NCBI GenBank assembly: GCA_964383535.1
Contig: CAYLHS010000089.1
Coordinates: 1-8,152 of the forward strand
DNA from: CAYLHS01 sp964383535
GTDB taxonomy: Bacteria > Actinomycetota > Acidimicrobiia > Spongiisociales > UBA4744
Reading direction: 5' to 3'
DNA: 8,152 bases
Of this stretch, positions 1 through 5,752 are shown in pieces; positions within the stretch are counted from its first letter, which is position 1; every line of letters starts with the position of its first letter. Below the pieces are notes generated by a model. The model did no database searches. It was not told the DNA's origin and saw nothing but the letters and a program-made list of their open reading frames with translations. The position numbers were made by a program, and so were the translations under genes.

Positions 1-1
1 C

Positions 2-1522
2 GACGTCGTGTCGATCATGTTGCAGATCAACAAGTTCGAAGACAGCGAGCAGACCAAACAAGATCAGCAAGACGCGATGGACAACGTTGAGGATGTGACA
101 GAGACCTACCAGCAGGGCGAGAAGATCGTCGGCGTTGGTGAAACGGTGACTCAGGTCGAGCTCGATGCCATCACCGATCTAGGACTACTCCGGCAGACGG
201 GACCCGAACGGGCCGCTCTGCTGCTTGTCGTCTTCCTCGTCGTTGGCTTGCTCATCTTCTATCTGGCGCGGTTTCGGGCACAGTTCTGGGCGCACACGAG
301 GCGGGTGCTGCTGTTCGGGCTGCTGATCGTGCTCGCTGCGCTCGTCGCGCGCGGCACCGCTGTGCTCGTCCCCACGGACCAGCAGGCAGTCGGGTTCCTT
401 CTGCCGGCCGCGATGTTCGGGTTCATGGCCGCGATCCTCTTCGACGCGCGCATCGGGGTGGTCATGGCGATGGCGGTTGGAGCATTAACGGGCCTCGCGA
501 CCAAGGATCCCGGTCTGACGCTGTTCGCCCTGCTCTCAACGATGGTTCCGATCCCGTTCGTATCCGCCATCTCGGCGCGAGGCGACCTTCGCAGGGCGAT
601 CGTGTACACGTCATTCGCCATGTTCCCGATGGCGGCCGGTATCGCCTGGTTCTTCTATGGAGCGGAGACGGCCATACCTGCCGGACTGTACGGATTCGCC
701 AGCGGCCTGTTCCTCTCAGGCCTGATCGGCGTCGCTGCCGTCTCGTTCCTCGAGATCATGTTCGACGTCACGACGACCCTACGTCTGCTCGATCTCACGG
801 ACCGGAACCATCCAGCACTGCAGATGATGGAAGAAGAGGCGCGCGGCACTTTCAACCACTCGCTGATGGTCGGAACACTCGCGGACAGGGCCGCAAGGGC
901 CATCGGCGCGGACAACCTCCTCGCCAGAGCGGCCGCTTACTACCACGACCTGGGCAAGACGGAGAACCCCACCCTCTTCATCGAGAACCAATTCGGCATC
1001 CCCAACCCGCACGATCTGCTCCCGCCGGAGGAGTCGGCGGAACTGATACGCAATCACGTGGCCAAAGGGGTCCAGTTGGCGAAGAAGTACCGGATACCGA
1101 CGGCAGTTGCCGAAGGCATCGTCTCCCACCACGGGGATGGAATCATGCGCTACTTCTTCCACAAGGCGAGTGAGCAGTACGGCGCAGAGAACGTCGACGT
1201 CGACGACTACCGCCACGTCGGCCACAAACCGCAGTCGAAAGAGATGGCGATCTTGATGATGGCGGATGCGGTCGAGAGCGCGTCGAGAGCCGTCTTTGCC
1301 GACGAGGAGCCTACCCCCGAAAGGATCGAAGAACTCGTCCTTCAGGTGGTTGGTGAGAAAGAGGACGACGGGCAGCTCAGCGAGAGCGATCTCACCCTGG
1401 GCGAGCTCACCAAGGTCAAGAAGGCGTTCATCGATTCGCTGGTAGGGCACTACCACCAGCGGATCCCGTATCCCGGGTTCCCGGGGACTCCTCAACAGTC
1501 CGGGCCTAAGCTTTCGTCGTGA
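2..1522 (+). CDS. pgpH: Membrane HD-domain phosphohydrolase, PgpH/YqfF-like (7TMR-HD), 5' end cut by window
   Basis: Integral membrane protein with a cytoplasmic HD domain. Characterised relatives (Listeria PgpH) hydrolyse cyclic di-AMP to pApA; that substrate is inferred here from family membership. Numbering residues from the GTG at base 8, residues 1-62 look like the end of the extracellular 7TMR-HDED domain (GEKIVGVGETVT at 37-48). About seven hydrophobic segments follow between 69 and 247. The HD domain follows with its metal ligands: H284 in FNHSLMVG, H313-D314 in YYHDLGK, H350, H374-H375 in SHHGDG and D420 in MADAVE. The frame is open to the window edge and family members are near 700 residues, so roughly 200 N-terminal residues probably lie upstream and the GTG at base 8 is not the start. 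The stop overlaps the ybeY start by 4 bases. The family call is secure; the nucleotide specificity is not. Confidence 0.93.
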   Translation, partial: DVVSIMLQINKFEDSEQTKQDQQDAMDNVEDVTETYQQGEKIVGVGETVTQVELDAITDLGLLRQTGPERAALLLVVFLVVGLLIFYLARFRAQFWAHTRRVLLFGLLIVLAALVARGTAVLVPTDQQAVGFLLPAAMFGFMAAILFDARIGVVMAMAVGALTGLATKDPGLTLFALLSTMVPIPFVSAISARGDLRRAIVYTSFAMFPMAAGIAWFFYGAETAIPAGLYGFASGLFLSGLIGVAAVSFLEIMFDVTTTLRLLDLTDRNHPALQMMEEEARGTFNHSLMVGTLADRAARAIGADNLLARAAAYYHDLGKTENPTLFIENQFGIPNPHDLLPPEESAELIRNHVAKGVQLAKKYRIPTAVAEGIVSHHGDGIMRYFFHKASEQYGAENVDVDDYRHVGHKPQSKEMAILMMADAVESASRAVFADEEPTPERIEELVLQVVGEKEDDGQLSESDLTLGELTKVKKAFIDSLVGHYHQRIPYPGFPGTPQQSGPKLSS

Positions 1523-1983
1523 ACGTGTTCCTTGCCGACGAGCAGGACGATCCGCTTGACGCCGAGCCGCTCCGGCGGCTCGCGATCAACGCCCTCGAAC
1601 GCGAAGGCCTGCCGGACCGTGTCGATGTGACACTGATGTTCGTGGGACTCGACCAGATGACCGAGTACAACGAACGTTTCATGGAGAGAACCGGACCAAC
1701 GGACGTGCTGGCGTTCCCACTCACGCAGCTCACACCCGGCAGCTATCCCGAGCCGGACCCAGGAGAACCTCCCCTGAGTCTCGGGGATGTGGTCATCGCG
1801 CCGGATTATGTACGAAGTCAGGCGACGGAGCTGGGAGTGCGGTTCGAAGACGAACTCGCATTGTTGGTCGTGCATGGGCTCCTCCACCTACTGGGGTATG
1901 ACCACCTGGCCGATGAAGACGCCGAGGTGATGGAAACGCGTGAGCGTCAACTCCTCGCACAGGTCGGGAGGAAGAGGCAGTGA
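1519..1983 (+). CDS. ybeY: Endoribonuclease YbeY, 16S rRNA maturation and ribosome quality control
   Basis: A zinc-dependent single-strand endoribonuclease that in other bacteria takes part in 16S rRNA 3' end processing and 70S quality control. The protein is 154 residues, normal for the family. The signature HGLLHLLGYDH at 119-129 supplies the three zinc-binding histidines, H119, H123 and H129. The conserved TDVLAFP (61-67) and GDVVIAP (89-95) blocks lie in their expected order before it. The GTG start at 1519 overlaps the upstream TGA as GTGA, and no good ribosome-binding site precedes it, so translation is probably coupled to the upstream HD-domain gene. Its own end overlaps the next gene in the same way. 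The region around 71-87 is Pro-rich and slightly longer than the short loop in many homologues. Identification is firm from the motif and the neighbourhood. Confidence 0.96.
   Translation: MNVFLADEQDDPLDAEPLRRLAINALEREGLPDRVDVTLMFVGLDQMTEYNERFMERTGPTDVLAFPLTQLTPGSYPEPDPGEPPLSLGDVVIAPDYVRSQATELGVRFEDELALLVVHGLLHLLGYDHLADEDAEVMETRERQLLAQVGRKRQ
1967..1971 (+). promoter_or_regulatory. Strong ribosome-binding site for the CBS/CorC-like gene
   Basis: GGAGG within a GGGAGGAAG run lies inside the end of ybeY, 8 bases before the GTG at 1980. It supports that GTG as the true start. It is the only one of the three 4-base overlap junctions with a strong Shine-Dalgarno sequence, so this cistron may initiate independently as well as by coupling. 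Confidence 0.75.
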
Positions 1984-3137
1984 TCGTCGGTCTGGCCGCA
2001 TCGCTCATGGTGCTGGTGCTCGCAGGAGCGCTTCGTTCCGGTGCGGCTTCCCTGATGTCCACTGCGCGGGCAGACGCACTTCGCGATGGGGCGGAGTCGG
2101 TCCACGGTGCGGACACGGTTGCGCGGCTGCTCGATGACAGGCCCAGGCTCCAATCGTCGATCGGAATGGTTCACTCGGCGATTCTCGTTGCGGCCGTCGT
2201 TCCCGCGGCATGGGCGCTGACGACAGCCTTCCGAGGGTGGTGGCTCGCCGCGGCATTGCTTGCGCTCGCCATCATGATCCTGCTGCTTGGAGACCTGCTC
2301 CCGCGCTCCTATGGCAGGACACATCCGGGAACTCACGCCTATCGAGTATCTGGATTGCTCTCTGCGGCTGCCTGGTTCGGCCTGCGGGCGGGTGAACTCC
2401 TGATCGAGGAACCCGAGCCCGAACCCGAGGAAGACGAGGAGGAAGTGGAAGAGCGGCGGCTCATCATCTCCGTTCTGGAGTTCTCGGACACGTTGGTCAG
2501 AGAGGTGATGGTGCCCCGTCTCGACATGGTGACCGTGGGCCGAAATGACACGACTGACGCGGTGCTCGACATCGTGGTCGGTCAGGGGTTCTCCCGAATC
2601 CCCGTCGTTGGGAAGGGCCCGGACGACATCGTCGGATTCGTGTACGCCAAGGATCTGCTGGGCGTCTCGAACAACGGCAAAGGACCGGTGCAGGTCACGG
2701 CAATCATGCGACCCGTCTACTTCGTTCCGGAGACGAAGCGCGTGCCCGACCTCCTTCGAGACATGCAGGCTCGGCAGCAGCACATGGCGATCGTGGTAGA
2801 CGAGTTCGGGGGGACCGCTGGCCTCGTGACCATCGAGGACCTTCTGGAGGAGCTCGTCGGCGAGATCATCGACGAGTACGACACCGAGGAGGCGCTCCTC
2901 GTGGAACACGACGATGGAGGGTATCTCGTCGACGGGCGGTTCTCCGTCGAAGATCTCGGAGAAACGCTCGGGGTGGAACTCGAGCACGACGAGTGGGATA
3001 CCGTGAGCGGCCTTGTGCTCGATATGGCCGGGAGGGTTCCGCACGTGGGCGAGACCTTCGAAGTCGGAGATGTGCGCTTCGAAGTGGCCGCTGTTCAAGG
3101 TCGCAGGGTTACGCAGATTCGAGTCACCCGTTCATGA
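1980..3137 (+). CDS. Membrane CBS-pair protein, CorC/HlyC (CNNM/DUF21) family
   Basis: A 385-residue protein of the family often labelled hemolysin C or CorC. Family members are linked to magnesium or cobalt efflux and related cation transport; the transported ion cannot be read from this sequence. The N-terminal part has hydrophobic segments near 2-18, 63-80, 87-104 and 121-141, a short and divergent CNNM/DUF21-like region. A very acidic Pro/Glu linker covers 143-159. The CBS pair covers about 174-297, opening with REVMVPR (174-180) and containing VDEFGGTAGLVTIEDLLE (273-290). The CorC_HlyC domain covers about 312-384 and includes GRVPHVGETF (351-360). Homologues are usually 420-450 residues, and the shortfall is in the membrane part and the linker to the CBS pair. 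The GTG start overlaps the ybeY stop by 4 bases and has a good ribosome-binding site. The same position between ybeY and era is usual in actinobacteria. Confidence 0.9.
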   Translation: MIVGLAASLMVLVLAGALRSGAASLMSTARADALRDGAESVHGADTVARLLDDRPRLQSSIGMVHSAILVAAVVPAAWALTTAFRGWWLAAALLALAIMILLLGDLLPRSYGRTHPGTHAYRVSGLLSAAAWFGLRAGELLIEEPEPEPEEDEEEVEERRLIISVLEFSDTLVREVMVPRLDMVTVGRNDTTDAVLDIVVGQGFSRIPVVGKGPDDIVGFVYAKDLLGVSNNGKGPVQVTAIMRPVYFVPETKRVPDLLRDMQARQQHMAIVVDEFGGTAGLVTIEDLLEELVGEIIDEYDTEEALLVEHDDGGYLVDGRFSVEDLGETLGVELEHDEWDTVSGLVLDMAGRVPHVGETFEVGDVRFEVAAVQGRRVTQIRVTRS

Positions 3138-4012
3138 AGTCGGGATTCGTGGCCGTCGTCGGACGACCGAACGTTGGCAAGTCGACGCTGGTGAATACGC
3201 TGGTGGGGACCAAGGTGGCGATCACTTCGCCGCGTCCGCAGACGACTCGCAATACCGTACGTGGGGTCGTGACCGTCCCCGACGAGTTCCAGGCCGTGTT
3301 CGTCGACACTCCTGGACTACACAAACCGAAGAACGCGCTGGGGGAACGGCTGAACCACGTCGTGTACGGAACGCTTTCGGACGCCGACTGCATCCTGTTT
3401 CTGCTGGATGCAACCGCACCCATTGGTCGCGGAGATCGCTTGATTGCAGCCCGCTTGGGAGAGGCCGGAAGTCCGGTGATCGTGATCGTCAACAAGACAG
3501 ACATCGCGTCGCGAGCTCAGGTGGTCGCTCAGCTGACGGAGGCGTCGAAGTGGGGTTTTGCAGCATACGTCCCCACCAGTGCGCTCACCGGCGAGGGGAT
3601 CGACCCGATCGGTCACGAGTTGAACGCCCTTCTCCCGGAGGGACCTCTCTACTTCCCCGCCGGCATGGTCACGGATCAGCCGGAGTCGTTTCTCACCAGA
3701 GAACTGATCCGGGAAGCGTTCCTGACCAAGCTGGAGCAGGAATTACCACATTCGCTCACCGTCGATGTTCGCGAGATCGAACAGCGGCCCGACGGGACCG
3801 TATACGTGGACGCGGCATTGATCGTGGAGCGTTCCTCCCAGAAGCCCATCGTGATCGGAAAAGGGGGCGCCATGCTGCGCGACTGTGGCACCAGAGCGAG
3901 GGAAGAGCTCGAGAAGCTGTTCGGTGAGCGCGTCTACCTTGATCTCAGGGTCAAGGTGGAGAAGGACTGGCAGCGCAAGCCCGAGCTTCTCGACCGTCTT
4001 GGTTTCGAATAG
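3134..4012 (+). CDS. era: GTPase Era, 30S ribosome assembly factor
   Basis: Era binds the 3' end of 16S rRNA and helps mature the small subunit; it is a GTP-driven checkpoint protein that can associate with the membrane. The 292 residues match the family size. The G domain shows GRPNVGKST (G1, P-loop), the TTRNT switch region (G2), DTPG (G3), NKTD (G4) and a TSAL box (G5), all in order. A type II KH RNA-binding domain follows with the VIGKGGAMLRDCG signature and the typical C-terminal KVEKDWQRKPELLDRLGF. The ATG at 3134 is chosen because the protein then begins MKSGFVAVVGRPN, like other Era proteins, and because ATGA overlaps the stop of the CBS gene. The open frame extends back to 2993 but that stretch does not resemble Era. 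No cdd or dgkA gene lies between ybeY and era, unlike in many Firmicutes. Confidence 0.97.
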   Translation: MKSGFVAVVGRPNVGKSTLVNTLVGTKVAITSPRPQTTRNTVRGVVTVPDEFQAVFVDTPGLHKPKNALGERLNHVVYGTLSDADCILFLLDATAPIGRGDRLIAARLGEAGSPVIVIVNKTDIASRAQVVAQLTEASKWGFAAYVPTSALTGEGIDPIGHELNALLPEGPLYFPAGMVTDQPESFLTRELIREAFLTKLEQELPHSLTVDVREIEQRPDGTVYVDAALIVERSSQKPIVIGKGGAMLRDCGTRAREELEKLFGERVYLDLRVKVEKDWQRKPELLDRLGFE

Positions 4013-4016
4013 GACG

Positions 4017-4031
4017 GCCGCCAAAGGCGGC
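4017..4031. repeat. Perfect GC hairpin just after the era stop codon
   Basis: GCCGCC-AAA-GGCGGC: a 6-bp perfect stem with a 3-base loop, 4 bases after the era stop. There is no T tract after it, so a classical intrinsic terminator is not supported. It could stabilise the 3' end of the upstream mRNA or be half of a palindromic repeat pair with the similar AAA-loop hairpin at 4123-4139. Confidence 0.6.
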
Positions 4032-4068
4032 TCACCCGTACCTGGTATCTCGTACGCGATCATCCGCG

Positions 4069-4105
4069 CCTGGATACCGTGGGGTGGCCCTATCTCGGTA
4101 TCAGG
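4069..4105. repeat. Imperfect inverted repeat in the era-recO gap
   Basis: CCTGGATACCG (4069-4079) can pair with CGGTATCAGG (4096-4105) as a 10-bp stem with one bulged G and a 16-base loop. A further related arm, CCTGGTATC at 4041-4049, offers a competing partner for GATACC (4073-4078). The function is unknown. It may be part of a repeat element together with the palindromes on either side. Confidence 0.45.
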
Positions 4106-4117
4106 CACGTGGTGGAA

Positions 4118-4150
4118 GGTACGCCGGGCAAAGCCCGGCTTGCCCCTACC
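4118..4150. repeat. REP-like palindrome upstream of recO
   Basis: A 33-base imperfect palindrome. The outer arms are GGTA (4118-4121) and TACC (4147-4150). The inner perfect stem is GCCGGGC (4123-4129) with GCCCGGC (4133-4139) around an AAA loop. The CTTGCCCC stretch on the right side is unpaired. On the other strand it reads GGTAGGGGCAAGCC and onward, the general look of dispersed REP-type palindromes in GC-rich bacteria. It ends only 9 bases before the recO start. Copy number elsewhere in the genome cannot be judged from this window. Confidence 0.5.
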
Positions 4151-4159
4151 ATTCACGGT

Positions 4160-4879
4160 ATGGGCCTCCGCAGCGACCAAGGCATCGTCCTTCGCAGCTA
4201 TCCGTTCGGAGAAGCAGATCGAGTCGTGGTGATCCTGAGTCCGAACAACGGCAAGCTTCGCACGGTCGCCAAAGGGATTCGCAAGACGAAGAGCCGGTTC
4301 GGTGGCAGGCTCGAACCGTTCACCCATGTCGACCTCGTCCTCTACGAGGGACGGAATCTAGATACGATCACGCAGGTGTCGGTGATCGAGGCGTTCCCGT
4401 CGCTGCGATCCGATTTGGACCGTGTGCTCGCCGCGGGAACGATGGTGGAGGTGGTCGACGCAGTGGCGACCGAGCAGGAACCTTCGCACAGGCTGTTTCT
4501 CCTGCTCCAACGGGGGCTCAAGGCACTCGATAGAGGCACCGAGGGGGCGGATCTGGTGACGTCGTTTCTCCTGAAACTGACGGAGGCGATCGGCTTCGCG
4601 CCTGCCCTCGACCGCTGTGCTTCGTGTGGTCGCTGGGACGTGCCGCTTCGTTTCAGCCTGTCGGAGGGCGGCGCCGTGTGCACGTCCTGTCGTCCGAGTG
4701 GGACGATCCGCTTGACCGCGGGACTGACCGCGTATATGTCAGCGCTCGCTTCGAGCGACCTCACACATCTGCCGCCGTCCGACCCTCGGCTGTCGGGGGA
4801 GGCGCTCGGGGTGACGAGACGCTTCCTCGAACACCATTTGGAGCGGAAGTTGTCGAGCCTTGCAGTGTTGCATGAGTGA
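4160..4879 (+). CDS. recO: DNA repair protein RecO, RecF-pathway recombination mediator
   Basis: RecO binds single-stranded DNA and SSB and, with RecR, loads RecA at gaps and breaks. The 239 residues are normal for the family. The N-terminal OB-fold begins with the typical DQGIVLRSYPFGEADRVV (6-23) and continues through the basic KGIRKTKSRFGGRLEPF segment (38-54). A Cys4 zinc-binding site is complete: C153 and C156 in CASC, C174 and C177 in CTSC. The C-terminal helical part ends LERKLSSLAVLHE. The ATG at 4160 is chosen because it places the conserved N terminus at residues 1-10. A frame extension to 4079 would run through the intergenic palindromes. No Shine-Dalgarno sequence is visible before 4160, which is odd given the 147-base gap and leaves the mode of initiation open. 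The end overlaps uppS by 8 bases. Confidence 0.94.
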   Translation: MGLRSDQGIVLRSYPFGEADRVVVILSPNNGKLRTVAKGIRKTKSRFGGRLEPFTHVDLVLYEGRNLDTITQVSVIEAFPSLRSDLDRVLAAGTMVEVVDAVATEQEPSHRLFLLLQRGLKALDRGTEGADLVTSFLLKLTEAIGFAPALDRCASCGRWDVPLRFSLSEGGAVCTSCRPSGTIRLTAGLTAYMSALASSDLTHLPPSDPRLSGEALGVTRRFLEHHLERKLSSLAVLHE

Positions 4880-5600
4880 CGTACGCCTCGACCTCGATCG
4901 GATACCGCGCCACGTTGGGCTGATCATGGACGGCAATGGACGCTGGGCGCGCAAGAGGAACCTTCCTCGAACCGCCGGCCACGCTGCCGGGGAGGCGACG
5001 CTGTTCTCGACGATCGAGTCGGCGCGAGAGTTGGGCATCGGATGGTTGACGGCCTACACGTTCTCTACGGAGAACTGGACACGGTCACACGAAGAAGTCG
5101 AGTTCTTGATGTTCTTCAACGAGGATCTGCTCCTTCGTCGACGCGACGAGCTCAATGCTCACGGAGATCGCATCTACTTCGCCGGGGACCTGGACGATCC
5201 CCGCGTGCCGCAACGCAATCGAAAACGCATGGCCGAGACCGAAGCCATGACCCGAGGCAACGACGGCATGAGGGTCGTGTTCGCGTTCAATTACGGTGGC
5301 AGAGTCGAGATCACCAACGCTGCTCGCCGGCTCGGCCGGCTCGTCGCTGACGGGGAACTCGACCCCGAGCAGATCGACTCGGAGGCCGTCGCAGGTCAGC
5401 TGTACGTGCCCGAAATGCCGGGCGTCGACTTGGTGATCAGGACTTCTGGAGAGGTGCGTCTGTCGAACTTCCTGCTGTGGCAGGCCGCCTACGCGGAGTT
5501 CGTGTTTCCCGACGTGCTCTGGCCGGACTTCACCCCTGAGTACTTGACGCGGGCGATCGCGGAGTATCAGCAGCGAAAGCGCCGATTCGGAACCGCCTAG
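4872..5600 (+). CDS. uppS: Isoprenyl (undecaprenyl) diphosphate synthase, cis-prenyltransferase
   Basis: A cytosolic, membrane-facing enzyme that adds isopentenyl diphosphate units in cis to an allylic diphosphate, giving the polyprenyl carrier for peptidoglycan and other envelope glycans. The 242 residues fit the family. GLIMDGNGRWA (16-26) contains the catalytic Asp D20 and the diphosphate-binding loop. STENW (65-69) and NYGGR (140-144) are conserved, and IRTSGEVRLSNFLLWQ (189-204) with YAEF (207-210) supplies R190, R196 and E209 for substrate and magnesium binding. In actinobacteria such enzymes may make decaprenyl rather than undecaprenyl chains, so product length is not certain. The ATG at 4872 gives the usual short N terminus and overlaps the recO stop. 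No good ribosome-binding site is visible, suggesting coupling to recO translation. Confidence 0.95.
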   Translation: MSDVRLDLDRIPRHVGLIMDGNGRWARKRNLPRTAGHAAGEATLFSTIESARELGIGWLTAYTFSTENWTRSHEEVEFLMFFNEDLLLRRRDELNAHGDRIYFAGDLDDPRVPQRNRKRMAETEAMTRGNDGMRVVFAFNYGGRVEITNAARRLGRLVADGELDPEQIDSEAVAGQLYVPEMPGVDLVIRTSGEVRLSNFLLWQAAYAEFVFPDVLWPDFTPEYLTRAIAEYQQRKRRFGTA

Positions 5601-5615
5601 CCCCGGCCTCGCTCG

Positions 5616-5643
5616 CAGTCATCAGTCGTCGCTCATCAGTCAT
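5616..5643. repeat. Tandem heptamer array, four units of CAGTCAT type
   Basis: Reads CAGTCAT, CAGTCGT, CGCTCAT, CAGTCAT in exact 7-base register. Units 1 and 4 are identical, unit 2 differs by one base and unit 3 by two. It lies 15 bases after the uppS stop. It resembles the short tandemly repeated heptamer class known from cyanobacteria in period only, not in sequence. Confidence 0.7.
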
Positions 5644-5686
5644 CGGCAAGAACGCAACGTGAGAGAACGCGCAGGGAGAGCCTCCT

Positions 5687-5707
5687 ACCGAAAACCGAGA
5701 ACCAACG
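5687..5707. repeat. Tandem heptamer array, three units of ACCGARA type
   Basis: Reads ACCGAAA, ACCGAGA, ACCAACG in register; the third unit is degenerate. It has the same 7-base period as the array 44 bases upstream but an unrelated unit. Three short units could arise by chance more easily than the first array, so confidence is lower. Confidence 0.5.
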
Positions 5708-5741
5708 ACTCGCGACCCTTTATCATTCGCTGCTCGCACCC

Positions 5742-5746
5742 GAGGA
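5742..5746 (+). promoter_or_regulatory. Ribosome-binding site of glycyl-tRNA synthetase gene
   Basis: GAGGA with a 6-base spacing to the ATG at 5753. It fixes that ATG as the start and shows that this gene, unlike recO and uppS, initiates translation independently. Confidence 0.7.
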
Positions 5747-5752
5747 CCACAC

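Larger units (their letters stand above)
4013..4159 (+). other. Hairpin-rich non-coding gap between era and recO
   Basis: A gap of 147 bases in an otherwise overlapping gene cluster. It carries three inverted repeats in a row: 4017-4031, 4069-4105 and 4118-4150 (entered separately). The recO frame is open back to an in-frame GTG-type start at 4079, but the predicted extra 27 residues do not resemble the RecO N terminus. I see no convincing promoter, no T-rich terminator tail, and no tRNA or known riboswitch. Confidence 0.6.
5601..5752 (+). other. Non-coding gap between uppS and glycyl-tRNA synthetase gene with heptamer repeats
   Basis: A 152-base spacer. It holds two tandem arrays of 7-base units (entered separately), a possible -10 box (TATCAT, 5721-5726) without a clear -35, and the ribosome-binding site of the next gene. 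I looked for a T-box leader, which often precedes glyQS in Firmicutes, and did not find its conserved antiterminator core. No terminator with a T tract is seen after uppS. Confidence 0.6.

Noticed and set aside
1947..3098. Long open frame on the - strand (383 codons) opposite the CBS protein gene
   Set aside because: It mirrors the codon pattern of the well-supported + strand gene, is rich in His/Arg/Asp as expected of an antisense shadow, and resembles no family I know.
3013..3927. 304-codon + strand frame overlapping era
   Set aside because: It is out of frame with the unmistakable Era GTPase motifs and is low-complexity Arg/Gly/Asp-rich sequence.
4017..4031. Intrinsic terminator after era
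   Set aside because: The stem is strong, but no run of T follows; the next bases are C-rich.
4079..4159. N-terminal extension of recO starting at 4079
   Set aside because: The extra 27 residues are encoded by the palindromic gap and do not resemble the RecO N terminus, which begins naturally at the ATG at 4160.
5616..5643. CRISPR-like direct repeats
   Set aside because: The units are 7 bases and contiguous with no spacers, so this is a simple tandem array.
5601..5752. T-box riboswitch before the glycyl-tRNA synthetase gene
   Set aside because: The spacer is short and lacks the conserved T-box antiterminator core and a terminator with a T tract.
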